A stretch of DNA of 64,000 nt from Callaeas wilsoni (Eukaryota; Chordata; Aves; Passeriformes; Callaeidae). Positions 46,791-59,153 of this stretch are shown here, one piece after another; positions within the stretch are counted from its first letter, which is position 1; each line of letters starts with the position of its first letter. The stretch lies in contig VWPU01000894.1 in NCBI GenBank assembly GCA_013398955.1, positions 1-64,000 of the forward strand. Reading direction: 5' to 3'. The position numbers were made by a program, and so were the translations under genes. The notes under the pieces are model-generated. The model was not told the origin of the DNA and did no database searches. It worked only from the letters and a program-made list of their open reading frames with translations.

Positions 46791-49051
46791 AAAGATCCTT
46801 CAACCTAAGGAAAAGCAAAGGGAATACGTTGGTAGGACTAAAAGCCCTTCCCATCAGCATTATCCAGTGTGCCATACATCCCCCAGTTCATGCCATATGC
46901 TCTGTAACTCCCACAGCTCAGGTCAAGACTGTGGGATCCAGGGAGTATTGCTGACGCAGCTGCCATCAGAACTATTTAAAGATAAGCCAATCCCAAATTT
47001 TTCTGGAGTAGAGCAATCTTCTAAACCAATATCATCAAATGAAGACATTTCTCCTGCCCAACTCTAAGAAGTGAGGGAAATATTTGGAAGCTGTTTGAGT
47101 CAAAACTTTTCACTGCACTCACTGCACGTAAGGCTCATCTATTTGGTCACTAACATTGTTCAGCTAATGAGAAATAACTTGCACAGCTGAGGTGACTCAA
47201 TTCCTTGCACATGTCCTCAAATTGCCCAGCTACCTCCACAGTAATACTGTTCGACCCTGGGTAGTGGCACAACAGTTGTGAAAGAGCATTTTATCTTTGT
47301 CAGACAGAAAATCTATTAACGCGTTTCCACCTAGCACTCATTTGCCCACTGCATCCTTGCATGTCATTTAATTAACTCTGGGAACTTCTGAGCAGTATCA
47401 AACCTCATCCACTTGTTTCTCCCCTTCAGCAAGTTCTTGTCCTCCCTGAGTTCTGCCCCAGCCTCCTGGTCATCTCTTGGTAGCCCTGGGGTCTGCACTT
47501 CTGCAGGCCTTCAATTCTACGCCGAGATTTGCAAATATATTGCACCTTGTGTTCAACTGCTGCCTATCAAGAGGGGGTTCAGGAGGAGTCCAAAGGAAAC
47601 AACAGGTTCTTCTTGCTCCTGACAGCCCATCTGACATCCTATTTTCAAGAAACATAACAAACTCAGACCTATAAATCTGACATTATCCGTGACAATACAC
47701 TAAAAAAAGTCCTTCTTACTATCTCTGTCTGCCCAAGCATCATCTCACATCTCCCTGCCTCTGAGATCTCTGATACATTTTTGCTGAAGCAATTTGCAGC
47801 ATTACCACCTTCAAAGCCACCACCACGTGAAAAATCCAGAGGATCATTACCTGCTAGTGAAGCCAGCAGACAGTGGTCTGTGCCCTGACCTTGTCAGGTT
47901 ACAAGCAGAGATGACACTCAGCTAAACTCCTTTCCTCACTACTGGAAGCTACTGCTCCTCAGCTGAGCAGCACCATCAGGCCAAAGACACATCCGGCCAA
48001 GCCAGGTTTATCATCTCACTGCACTTTTGTGGGCACTTCAGTCACATATGTCAGGCTGAGCTCAGTGACTGAAATGCAGACATCTGCATCCTTCTGCATC
48101 CTCCCACCCTGAAAGTGTGACAGTCCCTGGCAGCAGGTGGTTGCATCTCACATCACTGCAGCAAGATTTATCTCCACTTGTCTGTCAGAGTCTTAAATCA
48201 TCTGGCGGCTGTGTAGGCGACTAAAGGGACAGGAGCACAAAAACAATAAAGAAATAGCTTCCTATAACTCTTAACTACTTTACATTTGAGAATGAGATGA
48301 GAGAATGGCTCAGCTTTGCTTTCCCTCTGAGAAAGGGCTGTAAGTCAGCTGTGATGCTGTGCAGGAGAAAATAAAATTGTTACCTCAAACAGCAGCACTG
48401 CTGTGAATATTCGGTAACTAATGGCACTATTCAGAAGGCACTGTGTGAGTCTGGGCAGGGCAGAGAGGAGGCAGAGGAGGTTATAAGGGATATCTAATCA
48501 TGCATGATGTTTGTAGATGAGGAACATTTAGATAGATACAGTCGTGATGGATGAATTATAAAGGGAGAGAGAGGGAGAAAGAGTGGCGTGCTTTACAAAA
48601 CAGCAAATAGAAAATCTTTAAATGGTGAAAATTTGGCACTAAGGAATCACAAGAAGGTAGAAAGGGAGTCAGGAAGAAGAGGGTCATTTGTAGCCTCCTC
48701 TATCTGTCTGTCTAGGCATTGGTAGTGATAATTTTGCACTTAATTATCAAAAATTTGGGCTGGCAGGACATCAAGAACTCATGTGCCAGCCTAGTTTCCT
48801 GTCCCTAGGTCGTTCTTCCCAGATGTTCACCTATCACATTTATAAAGCCTTGTGGGACAGAGTCCACATTTAACTTGTGCAATTTGTTCCAGCATTTTTC
48901 AACTGTCAGTGTCAGAACTTTCTTTGCCAGTATCTAATCCAAAACTTTGTTGCATTAACACTACTTCATGATGTGCTCATGAGGAGCATGAGAGCAGGTC
49001 ATGAGAGCATGAGAACAACAATTTCCTCCCTTCTTTCAACTTTTGGAGTAT
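46791..49051. other. Unique non-coding DNA
   Basis: A purine-rich GGGAGAGAGAGGGAGAAAGAG tract lies at 48560-48580. No exon or known repeat is recognised. Confidence 0.4.
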
Positions 49052-49405
49052 ATCATAGGATCATAGAATGGTCTGGGTTGGAAGGGACCTTCAACACAAT
49101 TTAGTTCCAAACCCCCTACTATGGACAGGGACACCTTAAACTACACCAGGACGCTCCAAGTCCCATCCAACCTGGCCTTGGACACTTCCAGGGATGGGAC
49201 AGCCACAGCCTCTCTGGGCAATCTGTGCCAGGGCCTCACCACCCTCACAGTAAAGAATTTTTTCCTACCATGTAATCTAAACCTGCCCTTCATCTTAAGG
49301 CCATTTTCCCTTGTCTTGTCCCTCCATGCCATTGGGAAAAGTCCCTCTCCAGCCTTTATGGAAGCCCCCTTTTAGGTGCTGGAATGCTGCTATAGTGTCT
49401 CCTGT
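49052..49405 (-). mobile_element. CR1 LINE, ~0.35 kb 3' part
   Basis: The reversed tail 'atcataggatcatagaatgg' is followed by 'ggttggaagggaccttcaac', the 'ccttggacacttccagggat' block and 'ctcaccaccctcacagtaaa'. The minus frame 49332-49141 is the ORF2 end (KFFTVRVVRPWHRLPREAVA). Confidence 0.96.
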
Positions 49406-49668
49406 AGTATTATCGTATTTTCCTTGTGCTAGATCATACCTCTTCTATCAGGTTTTCATTTTAAATCATGGCAATAAATCTTTTTGCTTAACATCACGGC
49501 AAGTGACTCCATCCTTCAATTAACTTTTTTTTAAATATTCCTCAGGATTTCCTGAGGACCAACTGCCATTCACTAAAGCCTTTGCCATTTTTACTAGCTG
49601 GGTGTTCTATTCAATTTTAGGCTTTATTGTGCTCCAGTTTCTGTCCAACAAATGCAGGCAGTGATTAT
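49406..49668. other. Unique AT-rich spacer
   Basis: No feature is recognised. Confidence 0.35.
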
Positions 49669-49845
49669 TCGTGTCCTACCACTGCTTACCCTTGGAAAAT
49701 GTCCCTCTCCAGCTCTCCTGTAAACCCCTCTTTAGGTACTGGAGGGTGCTACTGGGACTCTCTAGAACCTTCTCATCTCCAGGCTGAAATACCCCAGCCC
49801 TCAGCCTGTCTCCACAGCAAAGTGTTCAGGATCTCTGAGCGTCTT
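49669..49845 (-). mobile_element. CR1 LINE internal fragment without tail
   Basis: 'gtgtcctaccactgcttacc', 'ccctctccagctctcctgta' and 'tctcatctccaggctgaaat' are the reversed ORF2 C-terminal part of CR1. It overlaps the segment already present at 49310-49405, so it is a second copy or a local duplicate and not the continuation of that element. Confidence 0.9.
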
Positions 49846-52711
49846 AGTGAATTATTGGACAACACCATCAGCTTTATGCCAGCTTCCTCCACAGTTCTCT
49901 GTACATAAAAATGGATCCTTTCTTCCTGTAAATGCTCCCAATGTATAATTCCTGAAGTGGTGTTTCATGGGACAAAGGTTTATGCTTTGCCATATGTATG
50001 TGAGACACCTGACACAGTGGGGGGTTAAATTTAGTAGAGGCACATCCAGAGAGCAAACTGTTGCTACCAAAAAAATCTCACTTCTAGACAAGCTCATTTC
50101 TAGCTCTGCACCAAAGCACATTCATCAGTTTGTGGTTTGGGTCCCAATTCCCCTCCCTCTTGGCTTTCTCCTTCAATTTAGTATTTTATTCTTTCCTTGA
50201 TAAATCAGGAGACTTTCCCATAGCCTTGCACTCAGCCCTTCTCAAGAGGCTTTATAAATAACAATAATGACCAGGCAAAAGATGCAATTGGGTTAACAGT
50301 GTAATGACTACAGGGATTAGCACTGCTGTATATTTTTTATGGGCGTAATATGTCGTTTTCATTCTGTTGCTGTAATGAAAATAACAAATTAACAGAAGCA
50401 TTATGCAAATTATACATTAAAAATGTCATGTTTATTAGTCCATCTCGGCAAAAGAGAAGCTACAGCAATAGCAGTCTTAACTGCTTAATAACCATGTTAT
50501 AAAGCAGAGAAGAAACTCAATTCAGCTTAGTTTGGCTTGGCCTTGAGCTTGTTTTCAGTGACTTCAGTGCCTGTGTTTGTGTGCTCAGAGCAAAGCATAT
50601 GCTTAAGTACATTTCTGGAGAACAAGATATTAGTAGCAGTTTCAGTTCAAGGATATTTATCTCAATTGCCTATTTTTGGAATAAATTCCCCCCAAAACAT
50701 CCTACTCTTTGCACCTGTAAAATATTTGTGCAACAGCATTTACTGTCAGTTCCTTAAAATCTTTCTGCTACTTCAGAAACTGCTACAAATATTTATCCAA
50801 GCATTAACTTTATTACATTTTCTCCAGAAAGCTGTTCTGCCTTGTTCTCTTTGACATTAAGGGATGTGGGGAATTTCTTTTCCAGCATACCCTGAACTTA
50901 GTTTTGCTTCTAACCTTCAGGCAGTTTATTGAAAATCCAGAGGTGATTGTTTTCTTACAGCGTAAGTGATTAACACTTAGTGGTAAAAATTTCTTTGTCC
51001 TTGTGTACAGAACTTTTTACTTACAGGAGGAAGAAAGATTAACAATAATCAGAAGATTCAAACTTTGCTTTTGTTTAATAAATGCTAACTCAGTAATAAA
51101 ATACAGTTATGAGATTTCTGTAGTGTACCATATTATTGACATTCATCAGAATCTGCAGACACAAGGAAATTAATTTTCTGTATGAGATTCAGATTGAAAA
51201 AAAAATTATAGTCCTTGGAGCTGTATATTTTTTGAAAGAGAAAGATTCTCTTCGGTTTGGATTTACAATTAAATAGCAGAGAGATGCTGGGAAACCACAA
51301 GTCAAAAGTGATTAAAAGGGACAGTGGCTTGTCCCAAATGGGAGCAGTGGTGAGGTCAGGATGAGTATCCACATTTCAAGGCTTTCACATCCCTTCGTCG
51401 CTGCCTGAATCACGTCACCTTTCTATGCTCATTGCTCTGTAAATTCTGTATCTCCTGGAGTCTCCATTTGCCATCAGTGGGGACACACAAATTGTCTGTA
51501 AACATCCAAGGAGAGCAGATGCTCCAAGCTCAAAGGCTAATTTAAAAAACAACAATAAATGTAATTTAAAAGACCAGGGGAAAAAGGAAATAGCCATCAG
51601 ACAAGTTCAAGTACAAGCCAGCCTAATCACAACTTGAAAGAAAAGCATTTATTTCACAGTCACAGTATTGGAATAAACATGTCAAGTCATTTTCACAGGA
51701 GTCTAAAACCCAATAACAGTAAAAGTGAAGCTCATAGAAACTTGAGAATTTCATTCTGTGGAAATTATGACATCTTCAGAGGAGATTTGTTTTCCTGAAA
51801 TGAAACAAAGCCAATTTTTGACATTTCTCACAAAATTTAATTGCCTGAAACATTCCTTAATTGTTTCAGCTCAATCAAGGCATTTCATTTTGTTTTGATG
51901 CACTGAAATATTTCTAGCTCATTTCATTACTGAAAAACAGCATATATGTATAAAGAAAGAAAAACTATCTCTTAAAATTAGGGTTTTGTTATGTTTCTTA
52001 AATTAAAAATGTAAAAATAAACAAACAGCCATTGCCTATTCTAAACAGGCGCTTGGCACTCTAACTGTACTGGTAATTAGGAGTTAGTCTGGTTACCTCT
52101 GGCAATCCGATCTCTCCGTGACCAGTTGTCCCCAGCTCCCTTACTGATAATTGCAGAATTGAGCAATATTTATTTATCAGAAATCTGTGAGCAGTTTATC
52201 TGGGTGATTGATTCCAGTTCATGTAATGTAGTCAGGACGCCACATTTAGGTCAGGAACCCAAGTCCCAGGTAGGTCTCAGGCTGCTCAGGAAATAATTCC
52301 ACGTAATAGGAGCCTGTTAAAGCCTTCAAGTTACGAGATGAGTTACACAGTACTGGGTAAGACAATTAAAACCAGGAATAGCAATGCTCAAGCTTTTCTA
52401 AAATCAGAAACCGAGCTGCTGAATTATTTCTAGGATGATCAATTTTTCATACTTTGCGAACAAAATATTGTCAAAATCATCACTTTTCAAAAAAACTTTG
52501 ACATTTTACAGCAAAAGAATATTCCATATGTGAAATTTAAACACTTTTGCTGTCCAAGAGTGGGATTCAGCTCCATATTTCAGCTGCAAGCCTGGGCCAA
52601 TAAATGGGGTGGAAAGTCTTCCAAAATTTCTTACTACTTACTGTAAGATTTAAAAGCATCAGAATAATGGGGGGGAAAGAAAGGAAGGGAGAGAGGGAAA
52701 AAAAGAAGATA

Positions 52712-52737
52712 TTCTATTTCTGCTTTCTATTTCTGCT
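52712..52737. repeat. 13-bp perfect tandem pair
   Basis: ttctatttctgct occurs at 52712-52724 and 52725-52737, directly after a purine-rich tract. Confidence 0.92.
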
Positions 52738-52896
52738 CTATCAATAGTGATCAGTGGTTTGTTTATGTAACCTGACATGCAGGAAAGGAAAACAGGAACT
52801 GACCTTTTTATCAAAGAAGGAGAAATGAAGAAGGCAGAATGCATCACTCTGCATTTCAAGTGAGGTGAGAAACAAGGGTTTGAACTGAAATAAGGG

Positions 52897-52923
52897 AATT
52901 TAGGCTTGAAAAAAGCCTAAATT
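52897..52923. repeat. 11-bp perfect inverted repeat
   Basis: Arms aatttaggctt (52897-52907) and its exact complement (52913-52923) enclose the 5-base loop gaaaa. Confidence 0.9.
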
Positions 52924-53852
52924 TAGTGGGGAAAACATAATTAGAGAAAATGTTTTAACAAACAAAAAATTAACCTCCCTTCCAAAAAAGCCACCTTTCT
53001 ATAAAGAGCATAAAGGAAGTCTGGGATAGACAGCACAGAAATGGGCCATTCTCTCTACATGTCCAAAAACATTTCATGTTCTCAAAAACAGTCCAAACAT
53101 CCATCATGGAATAAAAGAGAAAAGTTGCTCGTGTGCATTTTCTTAGTCCCTTCCAGCTCTTTTTTCTCTTAGTCTGGAAGACACAGAAAGGGAAAGACAT
53201 TAATTCAGATCATACGAATTTTACAGAGGTTACCCTTGATTAAGAAGCAAAGAGGTAAAGGTCTTTCCTAGAAGGGTTCCCATCCAGAGAACCATGTTCC
53301 TTTAGATACCTCAATTCCCTGGATGGCTTATTATGTCCCTGGATTTTTCACACCAGATCCTGGCAGCAATTTGGGAAGAGCAAATCTTTTCTGCCCACTA
53401 TTTCTATCAGTACCTCCCACAAAGCTTCCTTTGATGCTTCTGATCTCTGTGAAAGCGGGAAGAAAGAAATCCAATCCTGATAAGCCTCAGCTTGCCAACT
53501 TTGCTGCTGAACTGATGCATTATTCATGTGTTTGTGACAGAGAGTGGTGAGTTTAATGTGCAGAAATGAGCCTGGAGAGCTGTGGGGTTATTGCTGGAGG
53601 TGGGACATGCTTTGCCTGGCTGTGCAGTAATTTGTGCTGGTTGCTGCTGCTGCTGTGCCAATACTCCTGTGCAAAATGCAATCCCACCATGTCAGGACTG
53701 TTAGAACCTCTTGTTTGCACTGCTTTTTGGGTTGCAGATCCTGTCATCACTTCGTGTTTGTGGTATTTACCAGTTGCTATTGGGAAACCTTAATGAGATG
53801 AAAAAATGTTACCCAGTCTCACGTCAAATCCCTCTGGGAAAGGAAATATAGA

Positions 53853-54004
53853 AGCACAGAATCACAGAATGCAAGGGACCTTAAAGAGCACCTAGTTCCA
53901 ACCCCTGCCGTGGTCAGAGATACCTTCCACTGTCTCAGGTTGCCCCAAGCCGCAAACCTGGCCTCAAACACTTCCAGTGATGAGGCAGCAACAGCTTCTC
54001 TGCC
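53853..54004 (-). mobile_element. CR1 LINE 3' end
   Basis: The reversed tail 'cacagaatcacagaatgcaa' directly abuts 'gggaccttaaagagcaccta', so the usual 'tttgggttgg' stretch is deleted. 'gataccttccactgtctcag' and a diverged 'cttccagtgatgaggcagca' block follow. Confidence 0.93.
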
Positions 54005-55521
54005 AATATTTCACATTGTCCCTTAAGTTGTTAGAATCAAGATGACTGAGTCAGAACGGGCTGAAGCATTTTATTTTAGCTGACAGTGAAAATATAGACA
54101 TAGATTTGATACTATGGTATAATACCATAAAGAAATTGTGGATATCAAAAGGAAAAAACAGAGGATTGTCAGAATACAGACACTGAAGAGGATGAAAGAC
54201 TCTCCTAATTGCCAGACTGCAGGGAAAAGGGAGAATTATTTTAACAAACCAGGGAGTGATTTGTCAAAAGAATAACAAAACCATGCAATTAGGCACCAGA
54301 AACATGAAGAGGGATGAAAACTCCTCCAATTGCTGGGGGAAGTTATCATGAGAACGGTATTCTGCAGCTTTAACCAGTCAAAGCTGGGCAAGATTGAGTA
54401 TTTCAGGGTTTTTTTTAAAAATGCCACTGCACTATCCTTCATCACATCTGCTGGGGTACAAAAGAAATAGAAGCCCATTTATACTATTATTCCCTATATT
54501 AACATAAAACAAAGATAATATTTCCTCAGCCAGTATAATTTTGACCTGCTGCTTTGACTTCCACTAGGACTGTTTGAAGACCTTCCCCATAGTTCATAAA
54601 TGTTGAGCCACTGTTTTACAGGATAGTTTCTTATGCTATATGTGGTACCACTGAAGTCATTAATTTCCCGTGGAATAAGCGATGTTTAGTCTAACTTGAA
54701 ATTCTCTGCAATATATTTCTCCCTGCTGTAGCTGTAAAGGCTAATAAGAACTTTGATTGTACAAATCAGAAGAGAGTGGTATGTTAAGATTATTTCCCTT
54801 TCATTTAGTTCCAATGGCCTCTAGTGCAAGAAGGAGTATTGCAAATCATACAAAGTTCAAAATATGATATAATGGCACAAAATGAACCTTTGCATGAAAA
54901 ACAGAAAGAGTTTGATCTCTTTAGTTCAGCCAAAAGAAAGTTAAAGAGGCCATAATGAGATTATAAATTTCTGTGAAGGAAAATACATTGTATAACAGGT
55001 GCTTTCAGTTTAGCAGAACACTGACTACAAATTTAAAAATGCTTGTACCAGGCACCCAAAGAATAATTTGGTTTCCTGTATGTTGGGAAAGTGTCTATCA
55101 AACAAATAGCAGGTTAATGTTGGCAAGTGCAGAGGAAAATGAAGTTAAGGCTTTTAATTGCAAGGGTAGTGAAGCACCAAAACTTACTAAAGTCACAGTA
55201 GATTCTCCATTACTGAGCAGGGGGAAGGGGGTTTCTTAAATTTCAAGGTATTGTTCAAACTATAATGAACTCCAGGAAAACTCCTGGTTTCTCTTCTATG
55301 GGAAATCAAATTAAGTAACTTCAGTTGTTCCTTCTGACCGTGAGAAGTTGTCACTGGTGTATAGAGCAGACTGGTCAGGATATTTCAGCCTTTGCACTGC
55401 TGTGTTTTCCATCCAACTTGCAAAAGGGAGGGAGGAAAAGTGCCATGGATATTGCTGAACTGACAGTTTTGGCTTTCTCCAGAGACAGGCAAATAAAAGC
55501 AAATGAACCTAAACAGATGGC
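54005..55521. other. Unique AT-rich non-coding DNA
   Basis: A 17-base near-perfect palindrome lies at 54113-54129. Nothing else is recognised. Confidence 0.4.
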
Positions 55522-55619
55522 CCAGAATCACACAAAAGGTTGGAAAAGGTCTCTAAGATTGAGCCCAACCATTTACCCAGCACTGCAAAGCCCACCATGT
55601 CCCTAAGCAACACAGCTAC
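55522..55619 (-). mobile_element. CR1 LINE, old terminal fragment
   Basis: 'ccagaatcacacaaaaggtt' then 'ggaaaaggtctctaagattg', 'agcccaaccatttacccagc' and 'ccatgtccctaagcaacaca' match the reversed CR1 branch whose 3' end contains 'gttaacccagcactgccaag' and 'aaccatgtccctaagtgcca'. Confidence 0.85.
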
Positions 55620-56946
55620 ATTTTTTGGGAACACTTCCAGCATGTTATAGCATTATATCTAGGACTGCTAAATCTGAGAAAACAAATGCAGGCACAGAAC
55701 TTCCTGCTCCCAAAATTAGAAGAACCACCTACTTCATCTCTTACCCATCCAGGATCACTCTCAACAGCACAGCAGCTGATTTATTCAGGAACAGTATATT
55801 TATTGCCAAGCATCTTTTATCATGTGCAGAGGTTTCACTCAGCTGAAAGATCTAGATAATTATTTCAAATCACAGCAGTATAATGCCCATTAATTTGTCC
55901 AGTATTTGTCAAAATAATATTCATCCTGATGAGCTAATGTATAGTATTAGGGTGATCACCATCTTTATGCTGTTCTTGTTGCTGTTCAGTGCTCAGTAAA
56001 CTCAACTTTTGCTATCAAAGCACATTCGTAAATAAACAATCCCATGCTTTTAAGGCTCCCTGAGCATCATATCAAGCATTAAATGAGGTTGTTATTAAGG
56101 AGGGCTGCAACACTTCTGGCAATGAAGCTGAGAATCTCCAGGCTGCAGGAGGATGAAAGCAGAAAAAATATAATAAATGTCACTGTGCTTTAGCTAACAG
56201 TGGTATAGACCACTGGCTTTGACCAGGGTAACAAGAATCAGTGTTTGCCTCACCTTCCCTACGAATAACCCTTTTCCTTGTATTTATAGGAATTTCCTGT
56301 TTCTCTCTTCATGTTTATTTATTCTCATCCTAGTCACTGGACACGACTGAGAAGAGTCTGACTACATCTTCTTTATGCCCCAACACTGGGTGTTTAAATA
56401 CACTGATGAGATGTTTGCACTCTCTGTGGGCAAATGTGTCTGGCCAGTTCAGCGATCACAAAAATGAGATGGAGTGTCTTGACATCTGTGGAGTGGTTTC
56501 GTGTCAGCCAAAATGAAGATTTAGATAATTTCTCCCATGTTCAAACTACATCAGACTCTTCAAGATGATGCAGCTTCTCTGTCACTCTGAAGGGTAAAGG
56601 TGGTGGCAAGGATGAGAGTCCAGCCCTTCACTCAGTGTCTGGGCTGCTGCATTTATTCCATTTCTAGGACAGCTGATGGGTCTGGAAAAACAGTCTCCAA
56701 ATCAGGAAAAGCCAGAAAAAATTCATCAGATGCTGCTGTTTAACACAGATTTTACTGTCCTTCCAGCTTGGAAATCAGATTATTAATTTTTATCCAGGTC
56801 ACAGCATCTATCTTTTTATCCAGGTCATGACACCTATCCTTGCTTAAGTTCTGGCATTATGAGTTAAGTTGTATCCTTCCAAAAATTCTGCAGGTCGAGT
56901 CTTAGATCCTAAAATGGATAATAATGAGCAGCCCTGCAGACGTCCC
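55620..56946. other. Unique AT-rich non-coding DNA
   Basis: A 26-bp tandem duplication lies at 56787-56838. Nothing else is recognised. Confidence 0.4.
56787..56838. repeat. 26-bp tandem duplication
   Basis: Two adjacent units (56787-56812 and 56813-56838) both begin tttttatccaggtca and end ctatc, with a few differences between. Confidence 0.88.
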
Positions 56947-57119
56947 TGGGCCAGGCACAGGCAGCAAACCCTCTGTGCCAGTTTGGTCACAAATTTAAGA
57001 GGAAACAACTCAAAAAGGCGTCTTTCTCTCTCTTGCTTTGATAGGCAAGCAGGCCCTGGAAGCCCCTTCCCTTATGGGTTCAGAGAAATAATTTCTCAAA
57101 TTAAAGTGAAAAAAACCTG

Positions 57120-57125
57120 TTTATT
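57120..57125 (-). promoter_or_regulatory. LTR polyadenylation signal AATAAA
   Basis: TTTATT on the plus strand, about 85 bases downstream of the TATA box when read on the minus strand. Confidence 0.65.
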
Positions 57126-57207
57126 TAACAAACAGAGTCCCCCGCAGGCACGGGGCAGAAAAGGATATTGAAAACTCCCTCCTGTCCCTGCCAGGAAGCT
57201 GGTGGAT

Positions 57208-57215
57208 TTTATATA
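57208..57215 (-). promoter_or_regulatory. LTR TATA box
   Basis: TATATAAA on the minus strand, placed as expected for the U3 promoter of the LTR. Confidence 0.65.
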
Positions 57216-57642
57216 GGCCCTTCTGTCTGTAGAATTTAGTTGGTCTGCAGTCTTGAGATGGCTTAGGAGAAGATCTATGTGGATGATCTGCAGGGCAGAG
57301 TCCGGGCACCCCCCCGGAGAGTCCCGCCGAGCGTCCCAGGGATGATAGGCTGGTCTTGGATGAAGAAGCAAGCCAAAAACAGTCCAAAAAGGAACAAAGC
57401 TGCTAAGGCAGGTCACAGTCTCTTTTAGCTGAAAGCCTAAGAGCTAGAGGAAAAAAACCCTCTTTTTAACTGGCAAAACTGTCAGCCTGGAGAAGAAGTA
57501 TGTAAACATCGAACTGCAAGGTCAAGCTAGCTGCTCTGACGAGTTCCCTCGGCTTCTCTCTCCCCCTTTGCAATCTAAAGGTACACTAGAGATCAAGCGG
57601 GCGATGGGGAATACAGTATTGTCATAGAATCACCCCAAGACA

Positions 57643-58839
57643 CCGTCCTTTCAGCAGTCCAGCACAAGGAACCCGCTTTGCAAATCTTATAAAGGCAGAT
57701 CTCCCAAAACCTTGCAGATGTATCTGGTTAAGATGTTTCTGTTGCTTCATGATAAAATGAGTCTGAAAATCATGGCTTTTTCTTCATGCTCTCAGGACCT
57801 AGCATTAACTAAGTTCTGTTCTTAACCCAAGTGCTTCCTGCTTGACATTTACCTGTAGCTTTGGCTCTAAAAGTCGGTTTGCACCATCTGTTCTGTTTTC
57901 CTGGAGGGAAATCACCATCTGTATTTGGCATTGTTTGATGATTAGCTACAAGTAGCATCGCACTCTGCTTTTTCAGGTGTTTGCTCTGGAGAAGGATTCA
58001 CCTGTTTCAGTGGTTTGACTTACTATAGGTTCGAATTCTCATTAATCCAAAACTTTCTGGTTTAAAGAGCCTGTTTTCTACCAGTGGTGATGGTTTCCAG
58101 CCATGGGGTACCACTATCAGAAATGACTGTGAAAATCATGTTGAAGTCCATTGAGTTGGTCAAAGTCAAAGCCCAGACCACAAATAGCTGTTTGCAAAAG
58201 ATGCAATCCATTATCTTTGCCTCGTATTTGTTAACTGCTCTTGGCACTACAGAACATCAAAAATACATATGGAAAGATGCAATGGGAGAATTCTATTATG
58301 AGAAAAATATATTTCAAAGCTGTATTTCACTGTAACATTCATATGACTGGTTTTAGTGTCTCTGCAGAAGAAGAGGGAAGAAAGATATGCTTGATGAAAG
58401 AAGGTCTCGCTCAAGAGAAATGCCTTGGAAAATTAATTTTAAAAAATTAAAAGCACCAAAGTAATAATGACCCTGATCTTTCTTTTCCTTTCCTGGAAGG
58501 AAACCCCTGCCTATTAAGGAATTCTTTTTGGATGAAGCTATTAAAATGTGATATAACACTCTTTTTCCACAGAAGCTACAAAATTTGCTGGACAAGTGAG
58601 AAATAGTGAGAATTCTGTACTGGTGGAATAAGGAAAGATATCAGAGAATTGAAAATCAAATTTGTTAAATGTACAAAAGCAGTTTAGTGAGGTTATAACA
58701 AGAGCTTCAGTGCTTGTTAACACATTTTGTAGGTTCTGCACTTACCACCTATGGCCCAAAGATCAGGGGAACATTTTCAGCTCAGAACATGAACAGCAAG
58801 ATTCTCAAATCCAAGAGCAGATTTAGACTGAGCTCCAGA
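57643..58839. other. Unique AT-rich non-coding DNA
   Basis: Nothing is recognised. Overlapping frames at 58062-58450 are chance. Confidence 0.4.
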
Positions 58840-59153
58840 GCTTCTTTTGAGAAGAAAACAAAGACTATTTACAGGATCATGTAGTGACAGGACAAGGGGA
58901 AAAGGCTTTAAACTGGAAGAAAATGGGTTTAGATTGCTTATTAGAAAAAGAATATTCACTGCATGGGTCAGGAGACCCCGGCACAAGTTGCCCAGAGAAG
59001 CTGTGGATGCCCCATCCCTGGAAGTGTCCAAGGCCAGGTTGGACTCGGCTTGGAGCAACCTGGGATAGTGGAAGGTGTCCCTGACCATGGCAGGGCTGGA
59101 ATGAGATGATCTTTGAGGTCCCTTCCAACCCGAATCATTCCATGTTTCTGTGA
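58840..59153 (+). mobile_element. CR1 LINE, ~0.31 kb 3' part
   Basis: A forward frame at 58847-59068 keeps the ORF2 C-terminus (SDRTRGKGFKL, RPRHKLPREAVDAPSLEV). The 3' UTR follows ('ggcttggagcaacctgggat', 'tttgaggtcccttccaaccc') and ends in a weak tail, attccatgtttctgtgaa. The frame is open over this stretch, but only the last ~73 codons exist. Confidence 0.96.

Larger units (their letters stand above)
49846..53852. other. Unique AT-rich DNA with candidate conserved blocks
   Basis: About 4 kb without known repeats. AT-rich motif blocks lie at 50330-50510 (with an ATGCAAAT octamer) and 52060-52220. A purine tract lies at 52669-52709, a 13-bp tandem pair at 52712-52737 and an 11-bp hairpin at 52897-52923. 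No exon is recognised. Confidence 0.4.
56974..57642 (-). mobile_element. Solo LTR of an endogenous retrovirus-like element
   Basis: On the minus strand it starts TGTCTTGGGGTGATTCTATG at 57642, has a TATATAAA box at 57208-57215 and an AATAAA signal at 57120-57125, and ends near 56974 (or 56947) in CA. The U3 is about 430 bases and more GC-rich than that of the other two LTRs, with CpG-containing stretches near 57300-57335. I could not find a clean target-site duplication, so the 3' end is uncertain by about 30 bases. No internal viral genes adjoin it. Its sequence is unlike the LTRs at 1-975 and 25953-26695, so it is a different family in the same orientation. Confidence 0.75.

Noticed and set aside
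54113..54129. 17-base palindrome tatggtat-a-ataccata
   Set aside because: Perfect but short and AT-rich; such palindromes are expected by chance in this composition.
57619..57642. 'tcatagaatcacc' resembling a reversed CR1 tail
   Set aside because: It is not followed by the CR1 'ggttggaagggacc' block and fits the TG-start of the LTR at 56974-57642 instead.
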